DNA from: DAOTXS01 sp034433515
Lineage (GTDB): Bacteria; Chloroflexota; Anaerolineae; UBA4142
Direction of reading: 5' to 3'
Assembly (NCBI GenBank): GCA_034433515.1
Contig: DAOUAL010000065.1
Location: 1-64,000, forward strand
Length of the DNA: 64,000 nt
Under the pieces are notes generated by a model. That model had not been told where the DNA came from, ran no database searches, and saw only the letters and a program-made list of their open reading frames with translations. Positions 41,764 to 49,805 of this stretch are shown piece after piece (the stretch's first letter is position 1; the number at the start of each line of letters is the position of its first letter). The position numbers were made by a program, and so were the translations under genes.

Positions 41764-43341
41764 CTATTTTGGATTCGCACACGTAAAGTTTGCCGCGTCG
41801 TTGATGTCGCCGCTACCCTTGTACGTTTCAACTTGCGGATACGCGCAGAGTGGGCGGGTCAAATCTACCTTACCAGCCGTCGTATGTGATGCGGGAATAG
41901 ATTCAGGCGCCTGACCTTTTTCCACCCAGTTCGAGATGGCAGTAAGCAGGTCGGCTGTGCTAGGCGTACCGCCATCTCCACCACCGCAGTGTCCCATCCC
42001 GGGTGACATAAAGAGGCGCACGAAGGTTTGGGCGTTGGCGGCGCCACCTTGCATGGCGACCACGCTCTCATAATAGTTGACGGTGTTGCGTGGCGCGATG
42101 TTCTGATCGTTCCAACCGTGGTACAAGATCAACTTGCCGCCGGCATTCTTGAAACTGCCAATGTCCGGGTCGGTTGAGTTCAGCACGGCGCGCAATTTGG
42201 CATCGGCATCGTACAAAAGTTGGAAGGTCTTGGGATCGGCAAAGTCAAATGTTTTCCAATCCCAGTTCATATCGGCAAAGTAAAAGTACTTGAAGTACGC
42301 CAGCGGCGGTCCCCCGGCGTTGTAAATGCGATTCGCCCACAGCAACTCACTGCCGACTTCGTAGGGGAACCAAAACTGTTTGCCCGTCGTTGGGTCTTTG
42401 AGTCCGCCGTAGATGGCTTTGACGGTGGCGACTTGGGCTGGTGTTAGACATTCGTTGTTGTCAGCACCGGTGCACTGAATCTTGGCGGGATCAAAGTTGC
42501 ATTTGCGCGGGTCTTGGATAATTCCATCCTTGACATTATCCAATTCATCACAAGCGGCGAGTGCCGCTTTATGGAGCGCCGGTAATTTTTCCGACGGGAG
42601 GCGGCTGGCAGCATCGCGATTGTTCAGCCACTGCGCCCATTGTTCGCCGGGCCACATGTGGGTCACATTGTTCGCTGGCGCGCCAGCCACAACACCATTG
42701 TAATCCATCGGATAGCGTTGAACTTCGGACAGGGCTTGCCCACCGCCGCCCGAACAACCGGTAAAGTACGAATACTTGGGTGCTTGACCATAGTATGCTT
42801 GGATGATCATCTTGGCATTCAGCGTCATCACATGAATGCCGCGCGAGGCAAAGTCCACGAGCAATTCCGGGCGCCCCATCGCCCAACTGCCATTGCCGCC
42901 GACATGCCCGGTGTCCGTACTGGCTGTGGCATAGTTGAGGCGGAGTGCGGTGTTCATTGCATTGTAGTTGATCGAACCTGCCAAGCCGCCATTGCCAACC
43001 CCGTTGAACTTGCCGTTCCAGTTTGCCGACATCGGCATCCAGACCTCAAACCGGACTTCGGGTTCCACCACACCGGCGACGCGGCAGAATGCCTGGGTCG
43101 GTGTAATCGGCGCGGTCATATAGGGTGGAACAAAAGCTTTACCCGCCTCGCGCGTTTCTGCCAATGTGATCGTCGTCTGCGGCAAATCGAGATACTTGAG
43201 ACTCTCGCACAGACCAGCAACTTGGACATTCGGAGCGGGTTGAATTGGCGTAGCTGACAGTGCCGGTGTTGCCAACAGTCCCGTCAAAGCAACGAGTGAC
43301 AAACCGAGTGCGCTGGAAGCGAACCACATCGTACGTTTCAT
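41764..43341 (-). CDS. Tannase/feruloyl esterase family protein, secreted
   Basis: 525 residues. Signal peptide MKRTMWFASSALGLSLVAL ending near PALSATP. The family's CS-D-HC arrangement is visible: GCSGGGG holds the nucleophile Ser with its Cys, LYHGWNDQN the Asp, and GMGHCGGG the His with the paired Cys. Family enzymes split gallate esters of tannins or feruloyl/terephthalate-type esters outside the cell. GGAGGAG lies 6 bases before ATG 43341. Divergent from the IclR regulator, which likely controls it. Confidence 0.9.
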   Translation of the reverse strand: MKRTMWFASSALGLSLVALTGLLATPALSATPIQPAPNVQVAGLCESLKYLDLPQTTITLAETREAGKAFVPPYMTAPITPTQAFCRVAGVVEPEVRFEVWMPMSANWNGKFNGVGNGGLAGSINYNAMNTALRLNYATASTDTGHVGGNGSWAMGRPELLVDFASRGIHVMTLNAKMIIQAYYGQAPKYSYFTGCSGGGGQALSEVQRYPMDYNGVVAGAPANNVTHMWPGEQWAQWLNNRDAASRLPSEKLPALHKAALAACDELDNVKDGIIQDPRKCNFDPAKIQCTGADNNECLTPAQVATVKAIYGGLKDPTTGKQFWFPYEVGSELLWANRIYNAGGPPLAYFKYFYFADMNWDWKTFDFADPKTFQLLYDADAKLRAVLNSTDPDIGSFKNAGGKLILYHGWNDQNIAPRNTVNYYESVVAMQGGAANAQTFVRLFMSPGMGHCGGGDGGTPSTADLLTAISNWVEKGQAPESIPASHTTAGKVDLTRPLCAYPQVETYKGSGDINDAANFTCANPK

Positions 43342-43374
43342 TTTGATCTCCTCCAGTTTGTTCATCTGAAAACA

Positions 43375-43384
43375 TTTAGCTAAA
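43375..43384. promoter_or_regulatory. Small palindrome between the tannase and IclR genes
   Basis: TTTAGCTAAA, 33 bases upstream of the tannase start in the divergent intergenic region. Possible regulator site; weak evidence by itself. Confidence 0.3.
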
Positions 43385-43481
43385 CGATGTGTCCTGCCGG
43401 GCACGGCACCGAATTGCTTGGCTGTTCACCTCCTTGGACGACTCGCCGATGGATCGCAGTCGTCGCGGCTTTACAAACCCG

Positions 43482-43510
43482 TTGACTTGCTTGACCGCAC
43501 GTGCTAAAAT
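43482..43510 (+). promoter_or_regulatory. Promoter of the IclR gene
   Basis: TTGACT (43482-43487), 17-base spacer, TAAAAT (43505-43510). The -10 box covers the ATG at 43509, so that codon cannot be the start of translation. Confidence 0.75.
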
Positions 43511-43541
43511 GACATCCAGAAACCAAAGGGAGGCATCTCAA

Positions 43542-44312
43542 TTGCCGCAACCACCTACGCGTGCCGTAGATCGAGCGCTTGAAATTCTCTTGTGTTTTAA
43601 TCAAGATGAACCGGAACTGACGCTGACGCAGATTTCCGAGCGGGTTGGTGTGCACAAGAGTACGGTCTATCGTTTGCTGACCACGCTTGAGAATAAACGT
43701 TTCATTCAACGGGTTGAGGCGAACGGTACGTATCGTCTCGGACTGGGTTTGGTCAGACTAGGCGCGCTCGTTCTCAAAAGTAACAACATTCATCGTCAAG
43801 CCACGCCGTACATGCATCGTCTCTCCGCCGAGTACCGGGAAACCGTTGATTTGGCGATCTTGGACGGCGCCGAAGTGGTTTATCTCCAGGTTGTCGAAAG
43901 TCCGCAACGCGTGAAACTGGCAACCGCGCCGGGCGAACGGCTGCCGGCTTTTTGCACGGCGACAGGGAAAGCCTTTCTTGCCTTTTTGCCGGAAGCGCAA
44001 GTTCGAACGATTCTCAAGCGTGGAATGTCCAAGTACACCGAACACACGATCACCTCAATACCCCGGCTCCTCGAAGAGTTGCGTAAAACTCGCGAGCGCG
44101 GGTTTGCCATCTCGGAACAAGAATTTGAAGCCGGGATCAATGCCGTCGCCGCACCGATCCTCGATGCCAACGCATACCCCTTGGCGGCGATGGCAATCGT
44201 CGGTCCAGCATTTCGATTGCCGTTGGAACGATTGATGCAAGTGGGCAAAACTTTGCGCGAAACCACTGATGCGATTGCGCGGGACATTGGCCTAGCCCTG
44301 CAATTTTCATAG
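43542..44312 (+). CDS. IclR-family transcriptional regulator
   Basis: 256 residues from TTG 43542, which has GGGAGG 8 bases upstream and lies downstream of the promoter. Winged helix about 10-65 (LTLTQISERVGVHKSTVYRLL), effector domain with VDLAILDGAEVVYLQVVES and FCTATGKAFLAFLP. IclR proteins bind aromatic or small organic acids, for example in protocatechuate and gallate use. Divergent to tannase and next to a ring-cleavage-like gene set, so it probably regulates them. Confidence 0.9.
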   Translation: MPQPPTRAVDRALEILLCFNQDEPELTLTQISERVGVHKSTVYRLLTTLENKRFIQRVEANGTYRLGLGLVRLGALVLKSNNIHRQATPYMHRLSAEYRETVDLAILDGAEVVYLQVVESPQRVKLATAPGERLPAFCTATGKAFLAFLPEAQVRTILKRGMSKYTEHTITSIPRLLEELRKTRERGFAISEQEFEAGINAVAAPILDANAYPLAAMAIVGPAFRLPLERLMQVGKTLRETTDAIARDIGLALQFS

Positions 44313-44330
44313 ATCGTTCATTGACCAACT

Positions 44331-44365
44331 AAAAAAGCCAACAGGTAGCCACCTGTTGGCTTTTT
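44331..44365 (+). terminator. Bidirectional intrinsic terminator
   Basis: GCCAACAGGT (44337-44346) and ACCTGTTGGC (44351-44360), AGCC loop, flanked by A-run and T-run. It serves the convergent IclR gene and the long minus-strand unit. Confidence 0.92.
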
Positions 44366-44408
44366 CAGCCAGAGAGGAGGGTTGAAATTGGTCAGGATTA
44401 AAGAATCG

Positions 44409-44606
44409 CTATTTGTCTTCCTGGTTCTTGAGCGTGATAGGCGAAATTTGTGAACGCGTTGAAAGTCGGAGAGTCTCGGTGGTGGTGATTTCAACGATAT
44501 GACCCTGATGCACTCGAAAAATAATCTCGCCATGATCCAATCCATTGAGCGTCGTGCGGTTGATCTGCACGAGGCGGATGATTTCATCGGCAAGCGTCTG
44601 ACTCAT
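44409..44606 (-). CDS. YezD-like small protein (DUF2292)
   Basis: 65 residues. The core LDHGEIIFRVHQGHIVEITTTETLRL matches the YezD/DUF2292 pattern (GxIxIxVHxGxVxxIExxE). GGGAGG lies 5 bases before the ATG. Such proteins often lie by sulfur or metal genes; the role is unknown. Last gene of the long minus-strand unit. Confidence 0.75.
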   Translation of the reverse strand: MSQTLADEIIRLVQINRTTLNGLDHGEIIFRVHQGHIVEITTTETLRLSTRSQISPITLKNQEDK

Positions 44607-44636
44607 CGCATCCTCCCTAACTGGCTCCGTACGCTT

Positions 44637-45725
44637 TCAAACGACAACTTGAGCAGGATTTAATGCTTTGTACTTGCCCTTGTTGGCAGTGATTTCAAAC
44701 GCCTCCGGTAATTTGTCGAGTCCTTGCAACACGTGCGTGATCGTTGGCTTGAGCGTAACCTGCCCAGTCGCAACAAGATGCACGGTGTACTCCATCAACT
44801 GGCGATTCGTCGGCGCGGGGAACAAGTACTTGATCGCTTGTGCGCGCAGTTGATTTAAATCCAAATCCACCGCACCATCGAACATTGCCACTTGGACCAC
44901 TTTGCCCACATCGCGTACGACTTTGAACGCTTGCTTGAGCGTTGCCGCGCCGGCGAGTCCTTGTTTCGTGCTTCCCCCCGCCGCTTCAAACACGACATCC
45001 GCGCCTTTACCCCGGGTCAATTCCAGAATGCGCTTGACCGGGTCATCGGTGCGTGCGTTGATCGTTACATCCGCGCCAAACTTTTTTGAAAGTTCCAAAA
45101 TGTCATCGCGGACATCAACGGTGATTGCCATCCCAGCACCCGACGCTTTGGCAATTTGCAAAACGGCGAGTCCCATCGTGCCTTGACCAAAGATGACGAT
45201 GGTGTCGCCCATTTGGAGTTCAGCGGTGTGTACAGCATCGGTTGAGCCGGTGAGCGCTTGGATGCACGCGCCTTCATTGTCCGATACGTTCGCCGGCAGT
45301 TTGACAAAAATTTCCGCCGGTGCGCTGACGTACTCGGCAAAACAGCCCGGGATCTGCCGACCAACGGCGGGACCTTTGCGGCAATAATCCGATTGCCCCG
45401 ATAAACACAACGCGCATTGGTAGCACGGCATCCGCGAACGTCCACTTGCCACGCGATCACCCACTTGAAGACTTGTTACGCCTTCGCCCACTTGGACAAC
45501 CACGCCGGCAAATTCGTGTCCCAGCAATTGGACCGGCGCGTGTTGGGCAATTGCCTCGCGCACGTAATCGGCACCAAGCGTTTCTTCGCCACGCGCACGA
45601 ATGACTTCGGTTACACTCGGTTGTGTTACGGTTACCTTGACAACAACTCCGCCCGGTTGCACTTGAGGGTCGGGTACCTCGTCCAAACGCATGTCATTGA
45701 TTGCATAGAATCGCCACGCTTTCAT
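44637..45725 (-). CDS. Zinc-type alcohol dehydrogenase (MDR family)
   Basis: 362 residues. Structural zinc cysteines in CYQCALCLSGQSDYC, GHEFAG with the zinc histidine and glutamate, Rossmann loop FGQGTMGLAVLQIAKASGAG. The usual catalytic cysteine near residue 40 (xCGTD) is replaced: the segment reads TQPSVTEVIRARG, so the catalytic zinc may be held differently or absent. ATG 45725 follows AGGAG by 11 bases. Likely oxidises an alcohol or reduces an aldehyde or ketone formed in the pathway upstream. Confidence 0.85.
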   Translation of the reverse strand: MKAWRFYAINDMRLDEVPDPQVQPGGVVVKVTVTQPSVTEVIRARGEETLGADYVREAIAQHAPVQLLGHEFAGVVVQVGEGVTSLQVGDRVASGRSRMPCYQCALCLSGQSDYCRKGPAVGRQIPGCFAEYVSAPAEIFVKLPANVSDNEGACIQALTGSTDAVHTAELQMGDTIVIFGQGTMGLAVLQIAKASGAGMAITVDVRDDILELSKKFGADVTINARTDDPVKRILELTRGKGADVVFEAAGGSTKQGLAGAATLKQAFKVVRDVGKVVQVAMFDGAVDLDLNQLRAQAIKYLFPAPTNRQLMEYTVHLVATGQVTLKPTITHVLQGLDKLPEAFEITANKGKYKALNPAQVVV

Positions 45726-45796
45726 TTCGTTGATTGCTCCTATCTTAATTTGGTCTTGCGCACAAAATTTTATCTCTGTGCTCTCTGTGGCGCACA

Positions 45797-46168
45797 CTAG
45801 TTCTTCGCCGGAATGTTGTGTTCGGTCAACGCAATGCCTTCGCGCATTTCTTTGATGTCAACCGACAATGACAAATAGCCGTCCTTGAACCGATGACCGA
45901 AAAATTCTTTGAGCACCGCCATCACACGGCGCGCCGCGTCTTGCTGTACTTCTACCGGGCGTCCTTCGCGAATCAACAAACCGACGTGAACGAACGCATA
46001 CGCCGGATCGCCGTCCGCAATTCGATAATCGGTGAGACGTACCGCGCGACTTTTGATGCCTTTCAAGTTCACCGCGCCGGTTGCCACGAGTTCATCGTGC
46101 AAACGTGCTAGAACCGGTTGCACGTCAAAGTTGAGATTGTCAGTATATTCGAGCGTGAGATGTGGCAT
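45797..46168 (-). CDS. CHMI/tautomerase-family protein
   Basis: 123 residues. Begins MPHLTLEYTDNLN; after loss of Met the N-terminal proline would be the catalytic base, as in 5-carboxymethyl-2-hydroxymuconate isomerase. VHVGLLIREGRPVEVQ is the second family segment (here FVHVGLLIREGRPVE). GAGGAAG lies 6 bases before ATG 46168. It would interconvert enol and keto forms of a ring-cleavage product made by the dioxygenase-like protein encoded upstream. Confidence 0.85.
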   Translation of the reverse strand: MPHLTLEYTDNLNFDVQPVLARLHDELVATGAVNLKGIKSRAVRLTDYRIADGDPAYAFVHVGLLIREGRPVEVQQDAARRVMAVLKEFFGHRFKDGYLSLSVDIKEMREGIALTEHNIPAKN

Positions 46169-46199
46169 ACTCTTCTTCCTCACTGATGTTAGCAGTTTC

Positions 46200-46276
46200 A
46201 CCGCCGAGTACGCCGAGTTCGCCGAGAAAATTATTTTTTAAAAACCCCGCGTTCTCTGCGCGCTCGGCGGTAAATC
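46200..46276. repeat. CGCCGAG inverted short-period repeat
   Basis: TTCACCGCCGAGTACGCCGAG at the left and CTCGGCGGTAAA at the right enclose an A/T-rich loop. It fills the spacer between the tautomerase and dioxygenase genes. A related low-complexity run of CTCTGTG words lies at 45770-45793. Confidence 0.65.
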
Positions 46277-47234
46277 ATTCCTCAATCGGCGGTGTGCCGC
46301 GTTTGTGGAATGCTTCAATCGTTTTCAAGCCCCACGCCTGTCCCTTTTTGCGTTCGGCTTCGCTCCACACAATCGGTTTCCAATCGGGCGCAAGAATCAA
46401 ACGCGCACCCGCCGTTGCAATTTCAAAACGATTGCCGCCCGGCTCGTACACGTACAGAAAGAACGTTTGCTGAATCGCGTGCTTATGCGGACCACTTTCG
46501 ATGAACACGCCGTGCTCAAGACAAATATCCGCCGCACGCAAAATATCCTCGCGATTGTCCACCGCGTATGTAATGTGATGCAAGCGTCCGTGTGCGCCGT
46601 AATAGTCTTCCGAAATCGCCACCTCGTACGATTTGTTGCACACCGTGACCCACGCCGCCTTTTCCGAACCATCGTCAAAAATGATTTGTTCGGTCAGGCG
46701 ACAGCCCAACACATCTTGCATAAATTGCCGATTGGCGCGCACATCGGCGGCGAGCAAGTTAATGTGATCAATCCGACGCAAACCGACGCCGTGGTGCGGA
46801 AATCGCGACGCTTGATTCTTGAGCGCGGGACGCCGTTCGGGTGTCGGCGTATACCATTCAGTCTCGTAATAAATTTCGATGTTGTGTCCGTCCGGATCGG
46901 TGAATTGGTACGTTGCGCCATGTCCCAGATCACCATCGCTCCAGCCCTTGCCCAAGCCGGATTTTTCGATTGCCGCTACACGGCGTTGCAATGCTTGTGG
47001 ACTCGACGCGCGAAACGCATAATGGCCCAAGCCGGGTTTCGCGGAGGCGGTCAATTTCAAACTGTGATGTTCGTAATCATCCCAGCCGCGCAGATACACT
47101 GAATCCCCTTGCCGCGCGGTCTCGTACATTCCCATCACATCCACGAAAAAGTGGCGGCTCTCTTCTAACTTGGGCGTTAGCAATTCGACGTGCGCCAGAT
47201 GCGCTAAATCGTAAATCGGTTCTGGTGGTTCCAT
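46275..47234 (-). CDS. Extradiol ring-cleavage dioxygenase (VOC fold)
   Basis: 319 residues, two glyoxalase-like modules. Metal ligands can be followed: His in RIDHINLLA, His in GRLHHITYAV and Glu in GNRFEIATAG. Close in style to homoprotocatechuate or catechol 2,3-dioxygenases, which use Fe2+ or Mn2+ and O2. ATG 47234 abuts the stop of the RraA gene. O2 dependence is odd next to oxygen-sensitive neighbours such as the aldehyde oxidoreductase; the gene may serve under micro-oxic conditions or do another VOC reaction. Confidence 0.85.
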   Translation of the reverse strand: MEPPEPIYDLAHLAHVELLTPKLEESRHFFVDVMGMYETARQGDSVYLRGWDDYEHHSLKLTASAKPGLGHYAFRASSPQALQRRVAAIEKSGLGKGWSDGDLGHGATYQFTDPDGHNIEIYYETEWYTPTPERRPALKNQASRFPHHGVGLRRIDHINLLAADVRANRQFMQDVLGCRLTEQIIFDDGSEKAAWVTVCNKSYEVAISEDYYGAHGRLHHITYAVDNREDILRAADICLEHGVFIESGPHKHAIQQTFFLYVYEPGGNRFEIATAGARLILAPDWKPIVWSEAERKKGQAWGLKTIEAFHKRGTPPIEE

Positions 47235-47235
47235 A

Positions 47236-47868
47236 TTACTGCTTCCGATTTCGTTCCACGTACTCGCGCAAGCCGTGAAGATCGTACGAGGTTTGACCGG
47301 CGACAAGTTTCTCGCGCAAGCGTGCCTCGCGTTCAAAACGATCCTGAGATGCTTTAAGCACCTGTGCTATCCGTTCGCGCTTGACGCACACGGCGCCATC
47401 CGTATCTAGGATGACAATATCGTTCGGCGCGATGGTGGTACCCCCCACTGTAACTGGCACATTCAGTTCGCCGATTTTCGTTTTACTCGCGCCCTTGACG
47501 CGGATAAAGCGCGTCCAAATCGGCAGGCCCAGTTTCACGAGTTCTTCGACATCGCGCACCGCCGCATCCACCAGAATCGCCGCCGCACCGTGCACCTTAA
47601 CTTGCGTTGCCAACAATTCACCAACCAGTGCGACCGGGGCTGGTTCCGGCATTGTCAGTACCAACACATCGCCGGGTTGAATGTGTTCAATGACCGCGTG
47701 CACCATCAAATTATCATCTTGACCACACAGCACGGTGCGCGCAGGCCCCGCCGTGCGACTGCCGGGGATGATTTGAATCAGTGGCACATCAATTAAACCT
47801 TCGCGCCCGGCCGCTTCGTAAACCGTGGCGACCCCCAGTTCGCTCAAGCGTTTCATTTCATCGCTCAT
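47236..47868 (-). CDS. RraA-family aldolase (HMG/CHA aldolase-like)
   Basis: 210 residues. LGVATVYEAAGREGLIDVP, GDVLVL, and VDAAVRDVEEL with the Arg-Asp pair that binds pyruvate and metal in 4-carboxy-4-hydroxy-2-oxoadipate aldolases. Such aldolases give pyruvate and oxaloacetate at the end of the gallate and protocatechuate 4,5-cleavage routes. ATG 47868 overlaps the stop of the hydratase-like gene, so both are coupled. RraA proper, an RNase E inhibitor, is not expected here. Confidence 0.88.
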   Translation of the reverse strand: MSDEMKRLSELGVATVYEAAGREGLIDVPLIQIIPGSRTAGPARTVLCGQDDNLMVHAVIEHIQPGDVLVLTMPEPAPVALVGELLATQVKVHGAAAILVDAAVRDVEELVKLGLPIWTRFIRVKGASKTKIGELNVPVTVGGTTIAPNDIVILDTDGAVCVKRERIAQVLKASQDRFEREARLREKLVAGQTSYDLHGLREYVERNRKQ

Positions 47869-48581
47869 AAACTTTTCACCACCCACGGCAGCGTGCGTTG
47901 CAATGCTTCGGCATATTTGATTTCTTCCCTTCCGGAAATTCGGCGGGCGTGATTGCCACGCCGTGCGGCGAGTTCGGTATAGTACGTTTGCAAATAACTT
48001 TGCGCTTGCATTGCTTGCATCGCCTTGATTTTCTTGTCCATCACCGGCGTGATGTCAACAAAAGTATTCGGTACAAATTCGCACAACTCCGGTTGATGTG
48101 GCTCGAACAGATACAAGTCTGGGGGAACGATTCGCTTGAACGCGCTTGCTACACCCGCACCCGATGCGAGCAAGCGCGCTTTGTGCACGGCTTGATAGGC
48201 AACCGGATGATCGGGGTTGAAGGGATCCACCGGTGTGTGCGTGAGCACAATGTCCGGCTGTAGTTCGCGGAAGAGTTCGATCAACTGCTCCATCGCCGCA
48301 TCGGTGAGGGTGAGTGGATAATCGCCCACGTCGAGGGCGCGAAATGTTGCGCCGACGGCTTCGGCAGCGGCGGTGGCTTCCGCGTGACGAATGCGCTTGA
48401 CGTTTTCGATGGTTTGTCCCGGCTCTTTCCACAATTCGCCGGACTCGCCGCGTTCGCCGTACGATAAGGCGACGACGGTGGCGGTGCCGCCTTGTGACGT
48501 AATCACCGCAATCGTTCCCGCCGCGCGCCACACAAAATCGGCGGAATGCGCGCCGACGACGAGGAGATTCTTTTTGCTCAT
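47865..48581 (-). CDS. PIG-L/LmbE-fold protein, GalB-like hydratase
   Basis: 238 residues. The motif AHSADFVWRAAGTIAVI in place of the usual AHPDDE, and HTPVDPFNPDHPVAY, are typical of the branch that contains 4-oxalomesaconate (carboxy-hydroxymuconate) hydratase GalB of gallate degradation, a zinc enzyme. The very next gene encodes an RraA-type aldolase, the next step in that route. An N-acetylglucosaminyl deacetylase is the alternative but does not fit the neighbours. Confidence 0.82.
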   Translation of the reverse strand: MSKKNLLVVGAHSADFVWRAAGTIAVITSQGGTATVVALSYGERGESGELWKEPGQTIENVKRIRHAEATAAAEAVGATFRALDVGDYPLTLTDAAMEQLIELFRELQPDIVLTHTPVDPFNPDHPVAYQAVHKARLLASGAGVASAFKRIVPPDLYLFEPHQPELCEFVPNTFVDITPVMDKKIKAMQAMQAQSYLQTYYTELAARRGNHARRISGREEIKYAEALQRTLPWVVKSL

Positions 48582-49717
48582 TCGGACACCCTTTTGATTT
48601 CGTCGTTCACATATTCCATATCGAACCACCATTTGTTCTGCGGATGGGCTTGACCCGGCTTGAGCAGACCAGCGGCTCTAATCGCAATAGTTTGAGCCAG
48701 CCGCGAATGCATCACCGCGTGGCGTACCAAATTATGAGGCAGGGTGGTGGGATTGCTCCACGGACAACTCTTGACGCACCGATTACACATCGTTCCTTTT
48801 TTATTGGTGAAATTGAAACTGGCACAGCGTCGTACATCCAACTTCCATGTTTCGTAACCGTTGTACATCACTTTATCGCCGGACGAGATCGCATGGCTGG
48901 GACAATTCTCTGCACAAATTTTGCATTTCTGACAAAAACTCTGCAAGCCGAAATCAATCGGTTTGTCCGGCACCAGCGGCATATTCGTCAAGATGGCGGC
49001 GGCTTTGAACGCGAGACCCCAAAATGGATTCAGAATAATTCCAACGCGGCTTACTTCACCGATGCCTGCCGCAAGCAACAAGGGTGGGAATAATACGGAA
49101 TAACGATTGACGAACGAAGGTCCGTACTGCGCTGATGCATCCCAGCCTAACCGTCGAATATAATTTGCCATCGTTTCGACAACCATGCCAAGGTGTTGGT
49201 ACGCTTGGAAACTAATCGGATCACCGACCCAATCCGATCCTTGCGAAGCGTGCATCGTGTTCCAATCTTTGCGCATGACGATGATGATGGCATTCTCGTA
49301 CTGGGGTTCAATCGGATTACCTTGTTTGTCGTGGCTCTAGTAGGCGGACAGCGGTACTTGGCAGGTGCCAACGATGTCGGCTTTCAAGAAATAGCCGGTC
49401 GCTTTGATGTGGCGTGTCAGAACTTGTGGGATTGGTGCGTGTTCCGGTGCGCCCGGCTTGGCTGGCATCAAGGCGATGTGATCAATAACATCTTTTTGTG
49501 CCGCCGAGAGTGGATATTTGCCGGGCAAGATTTTCTGCACACCTTTTTGAACGACAGGCCCATATTCACCGCGTGCGGCCAGACCATACGCCGTGTTGCG
49601 CAGATCAATGCGTTGGACATTATCGGTGATAAGGTTGGTGGGCTTGTCCACGCGCTTGAGGCGATCCATTGGAAAAGGTCCCAATTGTTCTTGACTGTGC
49701 AAAATATCTGATTTCAT
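48578..49717 (-). pseudogene. Reductive dehalogenase-like (RdhA) protein with in-frame TAG
   Basis: One reading frame of 379 codons, broken only by TAG at 49337-49339 (codon 127). Before it: MKSDILHSQEQLGPFPMDRL to PLSAY; after it SHDKQGNPIEPQYENAIIIV and onward. The C-terminal part has both RdhA Fe-S motifs, CQKCKICAENCP and CASFNFTNKKGTMCNRCVKSCP. No TAT signal, so it is a soluble catabolic type rather than the membrane respiratory type. A Tyr or Trp codon mutated to TAG is the simplest reading. The rest of the gene looks intact, so the change is recent, a read-through, or a sequence error. Confidence 0.8.
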
Positions 49718-49728
49718 TGCTTGCTTAG

Positions 49729-49783
49729 GGAATGTGGCGATGACGGATAAGGTCGGCGTTGATGTTAGTCATCGCCACATTCC
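49729..49783. other. Long intercistronic hairpin upstream of the RdhA-like gene
   Basis: 16-bp perfect stem (49729-49744 with 49768-49783), 23-base loop, in the 88-base gap between the binding protein and RdhA-like genes. No T-run on the minus side. Could stabilise the upstream binding-protein message. Confidence 0.75.
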
Positions 49784-49805
49784 AGTTACTCGTTGAAAGG
49801 ATTAG

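Noticed and set aside
43509..43541. ATG 43509 as start of the IclR gene
   Set aside because: It lies inside the -10 box of the promoter and has no ribosome site; TTG 43542 has GGGAGG at the right distance.
43380..43709. Minus-strand frame overlapping the IclR gene with an AAGGAGGTG upstream
   Set aside because: The strong box at 43427-43435 has no start codon at a proper distance and the frame has no family features; it is antisense to a conserved HTH gene.
47865..48581. N-acetylglucosaminyl deacetylase role for the PIG-L-fold protein
   Set aside because: The AHPDDE motif is AHSADFVW as in GalB-type hydratases, and the next gene is an RraA-type aldolase; a GalB-like role fits better.
49337..49339. 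TAG in the RdhA-like gene as a pyrrolysine codon
   Set aside because: No pyl genes in the window, the position does not fit a known pyrrolysine site, and Tyr or Trp loss by one base explains it more simply.
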